The notes: generated from the sequence alone by a model not told the origin. A stretch of DNA of 45,500 nucleotides from an uncultured Pseudomonadota bacterium (GCA_937123825.1 CAKZKQ010000349.1:1-45500), one strand, 5' to 3'; positions 33,304 to 44,200 are shown, counted from the first letter of the stretch. Made by a program: numbers and translations.

Positions 33304-35001
33304 ATGTCCAGACTCTCCAAACTGATGCTCCTGCTCCTCCTTGCCCCATCGCTCGCCCTTGGCGCGTGCGCAGAAGAGGACAATGACACCGCTCAGGCCG
33401 CGCCGGATGACGAAGCCGGGGTGACGTACGCACAAGACATCGCGCCGTTGATCGAGGCCAATTGCGGGGAGTGCCACCGGGAAGGCGGCGCGGCGCCCTT
33501 TGTGCTCGACAGCTTTGAGGCGTTGGAGCCTTTGGCCACAGCGTCGCTGGCCTCGATCGAAGCAGGCACCATGCCCCCGTGGCAACCCGACCCGGATTGC
33601 CGCACATTTGAAGACGAGCGCATCATGCCTGCGGCAGACGTCGCCCTTTTTAAAGAATGGATCGATGGCGGCATGGCGCCCGGCGATCTCTCGGCGATTC
33701 AGACCATCGAGTCGCCCCAGGAGGTCACCTTTGAGCCCACCCACACCGCGGCCATCGCCGATCCATACCAGCCCTCGGACGCCAACCCGGACGACTACCG
33801 CTGCTTTGTGCTGGATCTGGACTTTGACAAGGAGATGTACATGAAGGCCAGCACGGTCCTGCCCGACGCGGGCGCGCTGGTCCACCATGTCCTGGTCTAC
33901 TCCATCGGCCCCGACCAGCTCGACACCGTGCTGGAGGCCGATGAAAACGAACCCGGCGAAGGCTACACCTGCTTTGGCGCGCCCTTCCCTGGCGGGGAAG
34001 GCGACGGCGGGATCGGCTCGGCGCTCAGCGGCGGCGGCCTGCCCACGCAGGTCGGCACCTGGGTCCCTGGCTCCGAACCCCAGGTGCTCGATGACGGCCT
34101 GGGCATTCGCATCGAAGCGGGCAGCAAGATCGTCATGCAGATCCACTACAACATGCTCGGCTCCACCCCGGCGCCCGATCAAACCGCCTTTGTCATGCAG
34201 TTGACCGAAGAGCAGCCCGACTTCCTCATCGACACCAAGCCGCTCATCATCCGCTCGTTGGACATTCCTGGCGGCGAACCCGAGGCCATCAACACCCGCG
34301 TCTACACCAACCACTCCAACAAGACCATCCAGATCGGCTCGGTGGCCGCCCACATGCACCTGCTTGGCAGCCGCTACAAAACCCAGATCGTGCGCAGCAA
34401 CGGCGACACCGAGTGCTTGTTGGAGATCCCCAAATGGGACTTCAACTGGCAGCAAAACTATCGGATGCCCGAAGCCGTCACGCTGGCCCCCGGCGACTCC
34501 ATCTCCCTCGAGTGCGTCTACGACAACTCGCCGGGCAACCAGCCGGTCGTCAACGGCGAGCAGATCGAACCCAGGGACGTGAGCTGGGGCGAGGGCACTT
34601 TGGATGAGATGTGCATGCTGTACATGTCGATCATCACGCCTTTTGAGCCCGCTGAGCAGGGCGAGCAATGCGCGGGCGTCTCTGAGTGCGTGGAGGCGTG
34701 CCAGAGCGACGAGGGCGGCGCCACCAGTTGCCTGCTCCAGTGCGCCGATGACCTCTCGTGCCAGATTTGCGGCCTTCAAAGCCTGACGACCTGCGGCCGC
34801 ACCTGCCTGCCTCAGTTGGCCGCGCTGCAAAGCGCTGGCTGTTTGGAGACCTGCTTCATGGGCGCCTTTGGGTTTGGCAGCAACCTGGACACCTGCATGG
34901 CCTCGGCCTGCGGCGATGCCTACAGCGACCTCCAGACCTGCCTGGACCCTGTCCTCGATGGCGGCAGTTGTGATGAAGCCCTCACGGGTTGTGGCCTCTG
35001 A
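33304..35001 (+). CDS. Cytochrome c-PHM-type copper monooxygenase fusion lipoprotein
   Basis: A 565-residue exported lipoprotein (LALGA-Cys22). Residues ~40-125 look like a cytochrome c domain with heme motif NCGECH (Cys54, Cys57, His58). Residues ~140-445 match type II copper ascorbate-dependent monooxygenases (PHM/DBH): His194-His195 in LVHHVLVY and His281 (QIHYN) for CuA; His350, His352 in AAHMHLLG and Met436 in LDEMCMLY for CuB. The last ~110 residues are a Cys-rich domain (about 14 Cys). It would hydroxylate an unknown substrate with electrons from the heme domain rather than ascorbate, an inference. A GC-rich hairpin follows the stop. Confidence 0.9.
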   Translation: MSRLSKLMLLLLLAPSLALGACAEEDNDTAQAAPDDEAGVTYAQDIAPLIEANCGECHREGGAAPFVLDSFEALEPLATASLASIEAGTMPPWQPDPDCRTFEDERIMPAADVALFKEWIDGGMAPGDLSAIQTIESPQEVTFEPTHTAAIADPYQPSDANPDDYRCFVLDLDFDKEMYMKASTVLPDAGALVHHVLVYSIGPDQLDTVLEADENEPGEGYTCFGAPFPGGEGDGGIGSALSGGGLPTQVGTWVPGSEPQVLDDGLGIRIEAGSKIVMQIHYNMLGSTPAPDQTAFVMQLTEEQPDFLIDTKPLIIRSLDIPGGEPEAINTRVYTNHSNKTIQIGSVAAHMHLLGSRYKTQIVRSNGDTECLLEIPKWDFNWQQNYRMPEAVTLAPGDSISLECVYDNSPGNQPVVNGEQIEPRDVSWGEGTLDEMCMLYMSIITPFEPAEQGEQCAGVSECVEACQSDEGGATSCLLQCADDLSCQICGLQSLTTCGRTCLPQLAALQSAGCLETCFMGAFGFGSNLDTCMASACGDAYSDLQTCLDPVLDGGSCDEALTGCGL

Positions 35002-35016
35002 GCGACCACCTCTACC

Positions 35017-35034
35017 GGCCCGCGTTTGCGGGCC
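35017..35034. terminator. GC-rich hairpin after the copper monooxygenase
   Basis: GGCCCGC, loop GTTT, GCGGGCC, 15 bp past the stop codon. No T tract follows; a likely transcription end or pause site. Confidence 0.5.
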
Positions 35035-35208
35035 CCTTCGATGCCTCTACCCCCTCCACCACGACCTCCACGGCCAGCAAAAGGGCGTCACACCAGCCCT
35101 CAGAGTCCTCCAACGGCGAGTTGTGCCCGGATGCGTCTATGCATAGAACCAATGTGCGAGACGTTTTGTGTTTGCCAACCCTCTGCCGCCTCCAAGGAGC
35201 GCTCACCC

Positions 35209-36039
35209 ATGCAGTCGATCCACCACCTCGGCCTCCAAAGTGCGATCTGCGCCGCGCTCTTGCTGGGGGCTTGCCGCGCGCCAGAGGATCCATCGCCGCC
35301 CAAAACTCCCGCAGCCTCCCCAAAGACCATACCCCAGGCCAAAGTCACCCACCGCCCCTCAAACACTCTGCCGCAGACCACCTTGCCGTGGCTTGAACTC
35401 AGGGATCACTTTGTGGCGACGGTGGGTGAGCATTCGGGCAAGGGCAAGCCCATGGGGCCTTTGATGGTGTTGGCGGATGCGACGTTTGCGCCGGGCTCTC
35501 GATTTCCCAAGCACCGGCACAAAGAGATGGAGATCTTGAGCATCGTGCTGGACGGCCAGTTGAGCCACCACGGGGATCAGGCCCACGGCCAGACGCTCGG
35601 GCCACGGCAGGCGCAGTTGATCTCAGCGCGCAGCGGCATGGCGCACGCCGAAGGCAACGACACCGACGCTCCCACCCGCATGCTTCAGATCTGGATCCGT
35701 CCGGATCGAAAGGGGGGACAGGCGGCGTATTTTCATCGGCGCTGGGAACCTGCGCCGCGGGTGCTGGTGGCGGGAGACGATGAGATGCCCTTGCGGGCCG
35801 ACGCCAAGGTCTGGTGGCTTGAGGTGGAGCAACCCCAGACGCTTGAGGTCAAGCCAGGGCGTCGGGGCTATTTGATGGCGCTCCATGGGGCACTAAACGG
35901 CCCCGGCGGCCTGAAAATGACTCAGGGAGACGGCCTGGAGGTGGACACCGGGCAGGTGAAGATCAGCGCGGATTCGGCGGCCAAAGCGCTTTGGATCGAT
36001 GTGGCGATGGGGCAGCAGCCGCCGACAAACAACCCTTAA
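35209..36039 (+). CDS. Pirin-family cupin lipoprotein
   Basis: A 276-residue protein with a lipoprotein signal (ALLLGA-Cys22) and Pro-rich linker, then a bicupin pirin domain. Metal ligands are kept: PKHRHKEMEILSIVLDGQLSHH (two His) and SGMAHAEGN (His and Glu). Known pirins are cytoplasmic or nuclear; some bacterial ones (YhaK/YhhW type) show quercetin dioxygenase activity. An exported, membrane-anchored pirin is unusual and may act on phenolics or sense redox outside the cell (inference). The ATG at 35209 has AAGGAG upstream and starts the signal peptide; the longer frame from 35026 has none. It runs into the MITE-like element just after its stop. Confidence 0.88.
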   Translation: MQSIHHLGLQSAICAALLLGACRAPEDPSPPKTPAASPKTIPQAKVTHRPSNTLPQTTLPWLELRDHFVATVGEHSGKGKPMGPLMVLADATFAPGSRFPKHRHKEMEILSIVLDGQLSHHGDQAHGQTLGPRQAQLISARSGMAHAEGNDTDAPTRMLQIWIRPDRKGGQAAYFHRRWEPAPRVLVAGDDEMPLRADAKVWWLEVEQPQTLEVKPGRRGYLMALHGALNGPGGLKMTQGDGLEVDTGQVKISADSAAKALWIDVAMGQQPPTNNP

Positions 36040-36051
36040 GAGGCGTTCGCC

Positions 36052-36209
36052 AGGTTCTGTCTGACAATTGGAACCAAGCTCCGGCGAGCACGATGGTGTC
36101 GAGGTCTAGAAGGCAAGCACAGACGAACCGGGGGTTCGTCGAGCATTGGCGACGACGAGATCGGCATCATCGGGCCGTCGGGCGACGGGACAATTGTCAG
36201 ACAGAACCT
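36052..36209. mobile_element. 158-bp MITE-like element with perfect 19-bp terminal inverted repeats
   Basis: The left end AGGTTCTGTCTGACAATTG (36052-36070) and right end CAATTGTCAGACAGAACCT (36191-36209) are exact reverse complements over 19 bases. The 120-bp interior has no coding frame but holds an 8-bp hairpin (GACGAACC, ggg, GGTTCGTC, 36122-36140). No transposase is present, so it would need one from elsewhere. Its right end runs into the FMN reductase gene and supplies that gene's final codons and stop. I see no clear target-site duplication. A long bidirectional terminator is the alternative reading. Confidence 0.7.
36122..36140. repeat. Internal hairpin of the MITE-like element
   Basis: GACGAACC, loop GGG, GGTTCGTC. 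It is central within the element and could form the tip of a cruciform. Confidence 0.55.
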
Positions 36210-36754
36210 AGACGCTCGGCCAGGGTCTTGAGCGCTTGACCAAGGCCCTCGGCCAGCTCGGGGTTGGTCAACGCGCCCGTTTCAGCGTCAAAGTTGGACC
36301 CAAAGCGCGGCACCGAGAGGTTGGCCACCACGTCGCCGTTGAAGTGGGGCGCCGCGCCCAGCGCCGCCTGCAACACCCCTGCGCCGCCGCGGCCCCCAGG
36401 AGAGGCTGCCATGACCACCATGGGCTTGTTCTGGTGGATCTTTTGCTGAATCCGGCTGGTCCAATCAAAGAGGTTCTTGAAGGCGGCGGTGTAGGTGCCG
36501 TTGTGCTCGGCGTAGGAGATCACCAACGCGTCGGCCTGGCCGATCTGCTCAAAGAAGCGCTGGGCCTGCTCGGGGATGCCGCCTTCGCGCTCCCGGTCGA
36601 TGCTGTAGAGGGGCATCTCGTAGTCGTTCAGATCGAGGATCTCCACCTCGGCGTCAGGCAAAAATTCAGCCTGGAGCCTTTGGGTGGCGTGCGTCACCAG
36701 GGCTTTGTTGATGGAGTTGCGCGACGAGCTGGCGGCAAAAGCAAGGATCTTCAT
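36197..36754 (-). CDS. NADPH-dependent FMN reductase
   Basis: A 185-residue flavodoxin-like reductase. MKILAFAASSSRNSINKAL is the FMN phosphate loop, YAEHNGTYTAAFKNLFDWTSRI matches the family's PEYNGSxPGALKNAIDW block, and AASPGGRGGAGVLQ follows. It reduces FMN, quinones or chromate-type acceptors with NAD(P)H in the cytoplasm. The ATG at 36754 has GGGAGGTCA upstream. The final residues (GSV) and stop lie inside the right terminal repeat of the MITE-like element, so insertion may have trimmed or altered the C-terminus slightly; the length is still normal. Confidence 0.92.
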   Translation of the reverse strand: MKILAFAASSSRNSINKALVTHATQRLQAEFLPDAEVEILDLNDYEMPLYSIDREREGGIPEQAQRFFEQIGQADALVISYAEHNGTYTAAFKNLFDWTSRIQQKIHQNKPMVVMAASPGGRGGAGVLQAALGAAPHFNGDVVANLSVPRFGSNFDAETGALTNPELAEGLGQALKTLAERLGSV

Positions 36755-36968
36755 CTGTGACCTCCCGTTGAGCAGTTTGTGAATGCTCGCCGTTGTCAAC
36801 GCGAGCACATGCACCATTTGCTTCGGAAGGTAGCGCGCCAGACCCCCGTGGACAAGATGGAAGATTGTGCCACATACTGTGCAAAATCATCACACCAACA
36901 CTTTATACCACCACATCTGCAATTTTTAAGACCACCTAGGTTGGGCCATCAACAACAAAGAGAGAGGT

Positions 36969-37913
36969 TCACGCCATATTGGACAGGGACGCCTTGCCGT
37001 GGCCAATCTCGCTCAAATCGGGCTTGTCGGGCCGCTGACCGATGCACTCACGCACCACCGCCAGATAACTGGGCGCCAGCGCCCCGGGGTGTTCGTCGTA
37101 AAACCCACGCTGGCGCAAGAGCCGGTGAAGCTCGGGGAGCTTGTGGCCGGGAACCCCAGCAAAGAAGTGGTGCTCGCAATGGTAGTTGACGTAGTTGGGG
37201 GCGATGAACGTGCGCGCCAACCACCCGGCGGTGGTGGTCCGCGCGTGGTGGCGCGCGTCGCGGCTGAGGATGTTGGGCACATTGCCGTGCTCGCCCATGA
37301 CGCGAATGCGCAAGCACACCGGCACCACAAAGACCAGTCCCACCCACCACAAGAGGTACGCCCAGGGCATCCCGGTTGCGTAAAGCACCCCAAAGATCGC
37401 CGCGTGCACCACCAACGAACGCCAGCGCAGGTGCTTCACAGTCATACCCACCAGGTAGAGCGTGTCGCGCAGGCCGGTGCGCCCGGTCAAATCGCGGGTC
37501 AGCTTGCGGCGCATGCTGGCCGCCTCGACCGGGTAGCTGCGCACAAAGGGCAGATCAGGGTCCTTGATCGTGCCTGCATGGCGGTGATGGCTCAGGTGGC
37601 CATTGCGGTAGGTGTCGTAATCGATGAGCGTGGGCGCCGCAAAGAGCCAGCGCGCCACCGGTCGATTGAGCCATTTGGTCTTAAAGAGCGCGTTGTGGGC
37701 CGCGTCGTGGTTCAAAATCCCCAGACCCACAAAGCGCCCCGCCAGCAGCGCCGTAGAGATCACAAACGTCACCGGCCCCGGCCACAACCCAAAGAGTGCA
37801 AAGGCCCCAGCCATGATAAGGTAGTTGACCAGCACCTGAACGACCGCCACGCGATCCGAGGGTGTTCTGAAATGGGCGCGCTCCTGGGGGGAGAGGTAGT
37901 CGCTGACTTTCAT
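36969..37913 (-). CDS. Second membrane fatty-acid desaturase
   Basis: A 314-residue membrane desaturase with three His boxes: HDAAH (~70), HLSHHRH (~105) and HCEHHFFAG (~255), plus an extra His pair (RHHARTTTA). Not closely similar to the operon desaturase at 19436; the boxes differ. Hydrophobic stretches at ~25-60 and ~165-205 span the membrane. The start at 37913 has GGAG nine bases upstream; the frame to 37964 lacks one. It is divergent from a PaaX-like regulator, its probable controller. Confidence 0.92.
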   Translation of the reverse strand: MKVSDYLSPQERAHFRTPSDRVAVVQVLVNYLIMAGAFALFGLWPGPVTFVISTALLAGRFVGLGILNHDAAHNALFKTKWLNRPVARWLFAAPTLIDYDTYRNGHLSHHRHAGTIKDPDLPFVRSYPVEAASMRRKLTRDLTGRTGLRDTLYLVGMTVKHLRWRSLVVHAAIFGVLYATGMPWAYLLWWVGLVFVVPVCLRIRVMGEHGNVPNILSRDARHHARTTTAGWLARTFIAPNYVNYHCEHHFFAGVPGHKLPELHRLLRQRGFYDEHPGALAPSYLAVVRECIGQRPDKPDLSEIGHGKASLSNMA

Positions 37914-38049
37914 GGGTGGTCTCCGTGGGGCAGCAAAGTAACAAACAAGAACAAAAAATGACAAAAACAGTTACAAAGTCAAGAATAAACCACTCCATCC
38001 ATCCCAAAGTGGACCATGGTCGGACCGCTGCGCGCAGGTTAAAGGCATC
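37914..38049. promoter_or_regulatory. Divergent promoter region, desaturase/PaaX-like
   Basis: A 136-bp space, A-rich in the middle, with repeated ACAAA/AACA elements. On the minus strand TTGACT (37977-37982) could be a -35 box for the desaturase. GTAAC (37938-37942) and GTTAC (37970-37974) form a weak inverted pair. Confidence 0.35.
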
Positions 38050-38853
38050 ATGAGCAACCTCTTCCAAGACCGAATGGGCGCCCCTGTGACGGCCAAGCGC
38101 GCCATCCTCTCAGCCCTCTCGGCCACGGGCACCACGCTGTCGACGTCTCAATTGATCCAGTGCGGGGCGCTCTTTGAGGTCGACGCGGCGGCCGTGCGGG
38201 TGGCCCTTGGCAGGTTGGTCAAAAATGGGGATGTGGCGGCGGTCGGGCGAGGGGTCTACGGGCTGGGGGACAAGGGCAAACCCATCTTCAACGCCATCCG
38301 GCGCTGGATTGACCTGCCCAACCACACGCGCCCATGGGACCACCGCTGGGTGTTGGTCCACACCGCGCATCTGGGACGCACCAAACGCACGGCGCTGCGT
38401 CGCCGCGAGCGGGCGATGTCTTTTTGTGGTCTGGTGCTGCTCAGCGGAGGCTTGTGGCTGCGTCCAGACAACCTCCGGCTTGACGGCGCCGCGCTGCGCA
38501 AGCGGCTGATGGGTCTGGGGCTTGAAGAAGAAGCGCTGGTGATCACCGACGCGGCCCTGGCGCCCGACCCAGTCCAACGCGCGGTCCAGCTCTGGGATCG
38601 TCAGGTGCTTGAGGCCAGCTACCGCGACGCGCTCCAAACCATGGAGCAGTGCCTGGAGCGCAGAGATCAGGTCTCCACAACACAACTCGCCGCTCAAACC
38701 GCCCACATCGGCAGCGCGGTCATCGGCATGCTCAGCTTTGATCCGCTCTTGCCGGCGCAACTGGTCGATGTGGGGCTCAGGGACGCGGTGCATCAGCAGA
38801 TGCTGGAATTTGATCGGGTGGGAAAGGAGGCGCTGGTCGCAGTGTGGAAGTGA
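38050..38853 (+). CDS. PaaX-family-like transcriptional regulator
   Basis: A 267-residue protein with a PaaX-like winged helix-turn-helix N-terminus (AAAVRVALGRLVKNGDVAAVGRGVYGL) and the following domain with RPWDHRWVLVHTAH and ERAMSFCGLVLLSGGLWLRPDNL, as in PaaX (phenylacetyl-CoA-responsive repressor). The likely effector is an acyl-CoA. Divergence from the desaturase suggests acyl-CoA control of lipid desaturation. The ribosome site is only AAGG. Family placement is reasonably sure; ligand is inference. Confidence 0.82.
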   Translation: MSNLFQDRMGAPVTAKRAILSALSATGTTLSTSQLIQCGALFEVDAAAVRVALGRLVKNGDVAAVGRGVYGLGDKGKPIFNAIRRWIDLPNHTRPWDHRWVLVHTAHLGRTKRTALRRRERAMSFCGLVLLSGGLWLRPDNLRLDGAALRKRLMGLGLEEEALVITDAALAPDPVQRAVQLWDRQVLEASYRDALQTMEQCLERRDQVSTTQLAAQTAHIGSAVIGMLSFDPLLPAQLVDVGLRDAVHQQMLEFDRVGKEALVAVWK

Positions 38854-38884
38854 GTTCAGGGCCAGCGCTTTGGGGGCTGAAGGC

Positions 38885-40108
<1,224 letters not shown>

Positions 40109-40293
40109 ACATCCTCCGCTGGATCTATTTGATGGGCCGCTGTGAATCGGAGCCCCCTTCCGGTCCAGGCTGAGCCTGAAGAGGCCGCCAAACCTCCTTA
40201 AGGCCACACTCACGCGGCTGATTGCAAAGCTTCTGCAAAGCGCTCTTGGGTTTGGCGCTTCGCTGCATTCAGATGCAATACATCCAGAGCGCC

Positions 40294-40318
40294 CTTATTG
40301 CAAGTGACTTGCATTAAG
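40294..40318. promoter_or_regulatory. 25-bp near-perfect palindrome upstream of the COG0523 GTPase
   Basis: Arms CTTATTGCAAG and CTTGCATTAAG around TGA (10 of 11 positions pair). It is related to the site at 10417-10431. Nearby are further TGCAAAGC direct repeats (40220-40242) and a TGCATT/TGCAAT pair (40264-40279), so this 244-bp spacer is rich in TGCAA motifs. The regulator is unknown; a zinc sensor is one guess. Confidence 0.45.
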
Positions 40319-40352
40319 AACACCCCTCGGAGCCACTTTACATGTGTCAATG

Positions 40353-40982
40353 TCAGTTGCTGACCGAGACGGTGGGATCGGCGATGGCGGACGCCTGGGC
40401 CAACTCCAGCATGTACTGGGCCACGGAATCGGTGGTGATGCTCAGCGAGATCCTTTTGCCGTCGGGACAGGTTTTGACGGGCTTGGCAGGGCCTTCGACG
40501 ATGTTGGGCAGGCGCAGCGCGACCCACTCAAGGTCGGTCTGGCGCAGTTGGGCCTCCATGCGGTCTTTGTCGTCGATGAGGGGCTGCAACCAGCGCAGGA
40601 AGGCGGGCACCACCAGCTTGTTGACCCACCACTTGCCGCTGCCCCCAGCGCCCACGTTGGACATGCACACCAGGCGCCGCATGGCGCGGGCCTCCATCAC
40701 CTCGGTGACCAGACGCACGGAGTCCGACACCAGCGTCGTGGGCTTGCCGTTGCCCTTGCCGCCCACGCCCAGACAGTGGAGCACCACATCGGTGCCATCG
40801 AGCAGCCGTTCAATGTCATCCTTGCTCAGTGCGTCGCCCTTCACCAGCGTCAAGCGCTCGTGCTCCATGGTCACTTTGGCGGGGTTGCGCACCAACGCCT
40901 TGACCTCATGACCGGCCTCCAGGGCCAACTTCAACACACTGACGCCGGTAAAGCCGGTCGCACCAAACAACGCAATCTTCAC
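40353..40982 (-). CDS. NAD(P)-binding atypical short-chain dehydrogenase (NmrA/SDR-a)
   Basis: A 209-residue Rossmann protein with KIALFGATGFTGVSVLKLALE (GATGxTG dinucleotide loop), VKALVRNPAKV (cofactor phosphate site) and DVVLHCLGVGG. It is of the NAD(P)H-binding/NmrA-like type that reduces or senses dinucleotides; the Tyr-x3-Lys of classical SDRs is not seen. The start is GTG at 40982 with GGGAGGTGG upstream. Cytoplasmic. Upstream of, and on the same strand as, the COG0523 gene, but 244 bp away. Confidence 0.88.
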   Translation of the reverse strand: MKIALFGATGFTGVSVLKLALEAGHEVKALVRNPAKVTMEHERLTLVKGDALSKDDIERLLDGTDVVLHCLGVGGKGNGKPTTLVSDSVRLVTEVMEARAMRRLVCMSNVGAGGSGKWWVNKLVVPAFLRWLQPLIDDKDRMEAQLRQTDLEWVALRLPNIVEGPAKPVKTCPDGKRISLSITTDSVAQYMLELAQASAIADPTVSVSN

Positions 40983-41205
40983 AGTCCACCTCCCGATGCC
41001 CACGCCTGCGTGCTGGCGCCAACCTTCTCCGCACTGGCCCGTTTGGACATCACGGCCCCAAAGCTGACCAGCGACGCCCTCAAGACCAGCCCAAAACGCC
41101 AAAACTTACCGTTCCAAAACCTGCCCCAAAAGCCTCGCATTGCGCGCTGTGAAAGGTTGGGATGGCGCTTTTTCAACAAGAGCCTTAAAACATATGGAGA
41201 CCTTG

Positions 41206-44200
41206 ATGAAATTCACGCGCGAACAACGCCGCCTTGGCAGACTTCGCCGTCTTCAACGCCCCATCCCGGGTTGGAGCCACACCTTCATGCGAGCCCCTGT
41301 CCCCTTTTTCGCTCTGCGATCGTTTGTGCCATGCAGCCTGATGCTCTTCTTGTGTGTGACCACCATTGGCTGCAGCGACGGCGACAATTCCCAAGACATT
41401 CAACCACTCCAATGCCGGTTGAACTCGGACTGCGGTGCGGGTCAAATATGCGTGGAAAGCGCGTGCGTAGAGGACAGCGAAGCGTGCCAGGGGCCAGATT
41501 GCCCGTGCGCTTCGGCGGCGGACTGCGGTGTAGGTCAGGACTGCGACATCGACACGGGGGCCTGTTTTGACCTCGAATGCCTGGGCGACCGCGACTGTCC
41601 TTTGGGTCAGGTCTGCATTTCTGGCCGCTGTGACACCGACCTTGAGGCCGACCGCGACCGCGACGGCGTGCCCGACAACGAAGACCGCTGCCCCGACATT
41701 GAAGACGCCGACCAACAAGACAGCGACGGCGACCTCCAGGGCGACGCCTGCGACACCGACGACGACAACGACGCCGTTCCAGACACCATCGACAACTGCC
41801 CGCTGACCCCAAACCCCGTCCAGGGCGACATCGACGGCGACCAGCAAGGCAACGCCTGCGATCCAGACGCCTCCCACATCGACGTGCGCGGCGCCCTCGA
41901 CTTCTCCCAGCTCCCCGGCGCCGACACCTCCCTGGCCCGGGTCTTCATCAGCGGCCTTGACGCCCCCATCAACATCGAACCCAACGGGGATTTCCTCATC
42001 GACGAGGCCCTCGCAGAGCCCTCGCGCTTCAACATCACCGTGCGCTGGCCCGGTTTTGACCCCATCATCCAGGAATTCACCGCGGGTGACGGCGAAGCGG
42101 TGATTGACGTGGGCGCCTTGGAGATGACCCCGCAAGCACAGGGAGAAGACGCCGCCGAGATGCGCGGCCAGATTGTGCTTGAAGGCTTGGAGCGGCACGC
42201 AGACATCATCGTCAGGGCTCGCGTGGGCGGCAGCTTGACCGCCACAACGCTGACCGACGAGGACGGGCACTTTGTTCTTGAGGCCCCCCCCGTGGATTTG
42301 ACGCTGGAGTTTGCCAAAAACGGCTTTGAATCGCGCGCGCTGGAGCTTCGCTACAACACCCAGGGCGAAAACGAGGGCCGCTTTACCTTCAATGACACAC
42401 CCATTGACGACATTGAAGACCTTGTCCTTGAACGGCTCACAGGCACCGCCTCGGTCACGGTCACCGTCGAACCCGACTGGTTGCCTCAGGGTCAACGCGC
42501 CGTCACCGTGACGGTCATCGGCAACGGCGAAGAACGCAGCGCTGTGGCCAACAACGCCCCGGTGAGCTTCACTGACCTCCCCGCAGGCAACTACATCGCT
42601 TTTGCCGACCGACCCGGCTTCTCCCAGGGACGCCAACTCTTCACCATCGACCAGCTTCAACCCACCGCCAACGTTGACCTCACGATATCGCTGGGCAACC
42701 TATCAGACGCCAACATCGACCTGTCGGGCGTGACGCTCAGCGGCGACGACCTGCGTCAGGTGGCCAACCTCGCAAACGCCGACCTCTCGGGCGTGACCAT
42801 CGCTCCAAACGACCCCAATACACCAGCAGAGCTGTGCAACCTGGACCTGAGCGGCGTCTCGCTGGCCAACGCCGACCTGACCGGCGTCAACCTTGCGGGC
42901 TCAAACCTCACCGGCGCGCGCCTGGACAACGCCACGCTGACCGGCGCCAGCCTGCGCGCCGCAAATCTGACCAATGCCAGCCTCTTTAGCGCAAACTTAG
43001 CCCGGATTGATCTCCGAAACGGTCCTTATGACTGCCAAGGACAACCCAACAACGGCCGCCGTACTCTGCTCACCAACGCAAACCTCAACTCTGCAAACCT
43101 CACCAACGCAAATATCACCCCCGGCGGCGACCCCGGCAACGGCGACCCATGCACTGTAGCTCCCACCTTCTCCCCCGAGATGACCGGTGTGCGCTGGATC
43201 CAAACAAACCTCACCGGCGCTGTCCTCCACACCGCCGACTTCAATCGCGCAAACTTCTCTTCCACCATTATGACAGGTGCTGACTTGCGCCGCGCCTGCA
43301 TGACCGGTGCCACCATTCTGCGTGCAGACCTTACCGACGCAAGCCTTCAAAACGCCGATATCACCGATGCAAGTATCATCAACACTCTGGGCTTGCGTAC
43401 TGATTTCACCAACGCCGTTCTGATCGCTGCCCAAATATCAGGTGCAAACCTACAAAATGCTAACCTCACCGGCATTGAGGGCCAGTATCTGACCATGTCC
43501 AGTGTGATCCTTAGCGGCGCAGTGCTTAACAGATCTCAATTTCAACAATCTTCCTGGGTAGGCGCCCTGCTCAATAGCATCTCCATGGATGAAAGCACTG
43601 ATTTCACCGATGCAGACCTTCGCAACAGTGAGTGGACGGATGTTGCCTTTAACGGGGCAAGCTTCCATAGCGCTGACTTACGCAACGCCAACCTTTTCCA
43701 AACACACCTATCCAACGTGAATTTTGAGAACGCCTCACTGGCTGGTGCCAATTTCAATGGTGCCAACATCGAAAATACCAACTTTATCGCCGCAAACCTC
43801 TCTGGCACCACATTCTCTCTATCACGCTACAACAGAGATACCCTTTGGCCTGACAGTTTTGAGTTCCGAAATTTGAATGCCTTTGGACCTGAAACGCAGC
43901 TTCAAAACAAACGCTTGCCCAATGATCTCAACCTCATAAACATAGACCTATCAGATGCAGACTTAAGCAACACCACCATCCAAGGCGTCAACCTTACTGG
44001 TGCGACCCTCACCAATACCAACCTTACAAACGCAGTTCTCAGTCGTGGAACCCTCACCAATGCGACCCTACAACGGACCAATCTCACCAATGCTAACCTC
44101 AATGACACTATACTCATCAACGCCGCTTTGATCGATGCCAATCTCCACAACGCTCAACTCATGGTTGCCGAGCTCACTGAAGCGACCTTCACCAACGGAA

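Noticed and set aside
33187..34830. 547-codon minus-strand frame opposite the copper monooxygenase
   Set aside because: Composition typical of antisense to a GC-rich gene and no conserved motif; the plus strand holds all copper ligands.
40210..40314. Possible 34-codon small gene on the minus strand (begins [13 protein letters not shown])
   Set aside because: GAGGGG lies upstream, but its start codon is inside the 25-bp palindrome and no family or conservation can be judged; more likely part of the regulatory spacer.
41140..41205. Pentapeptide lipoprotein start at 41140 or 41194
   Set aside because: These starts lack a well-placed ribosome site and add residues before an already long basic N-region.
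41185..42660. 491-codon minus-strand frame opposite the pentapeptide lipoprotein
   Set aside because: Val/Gly/Asp-rich shadow of repetitive coding sequence.
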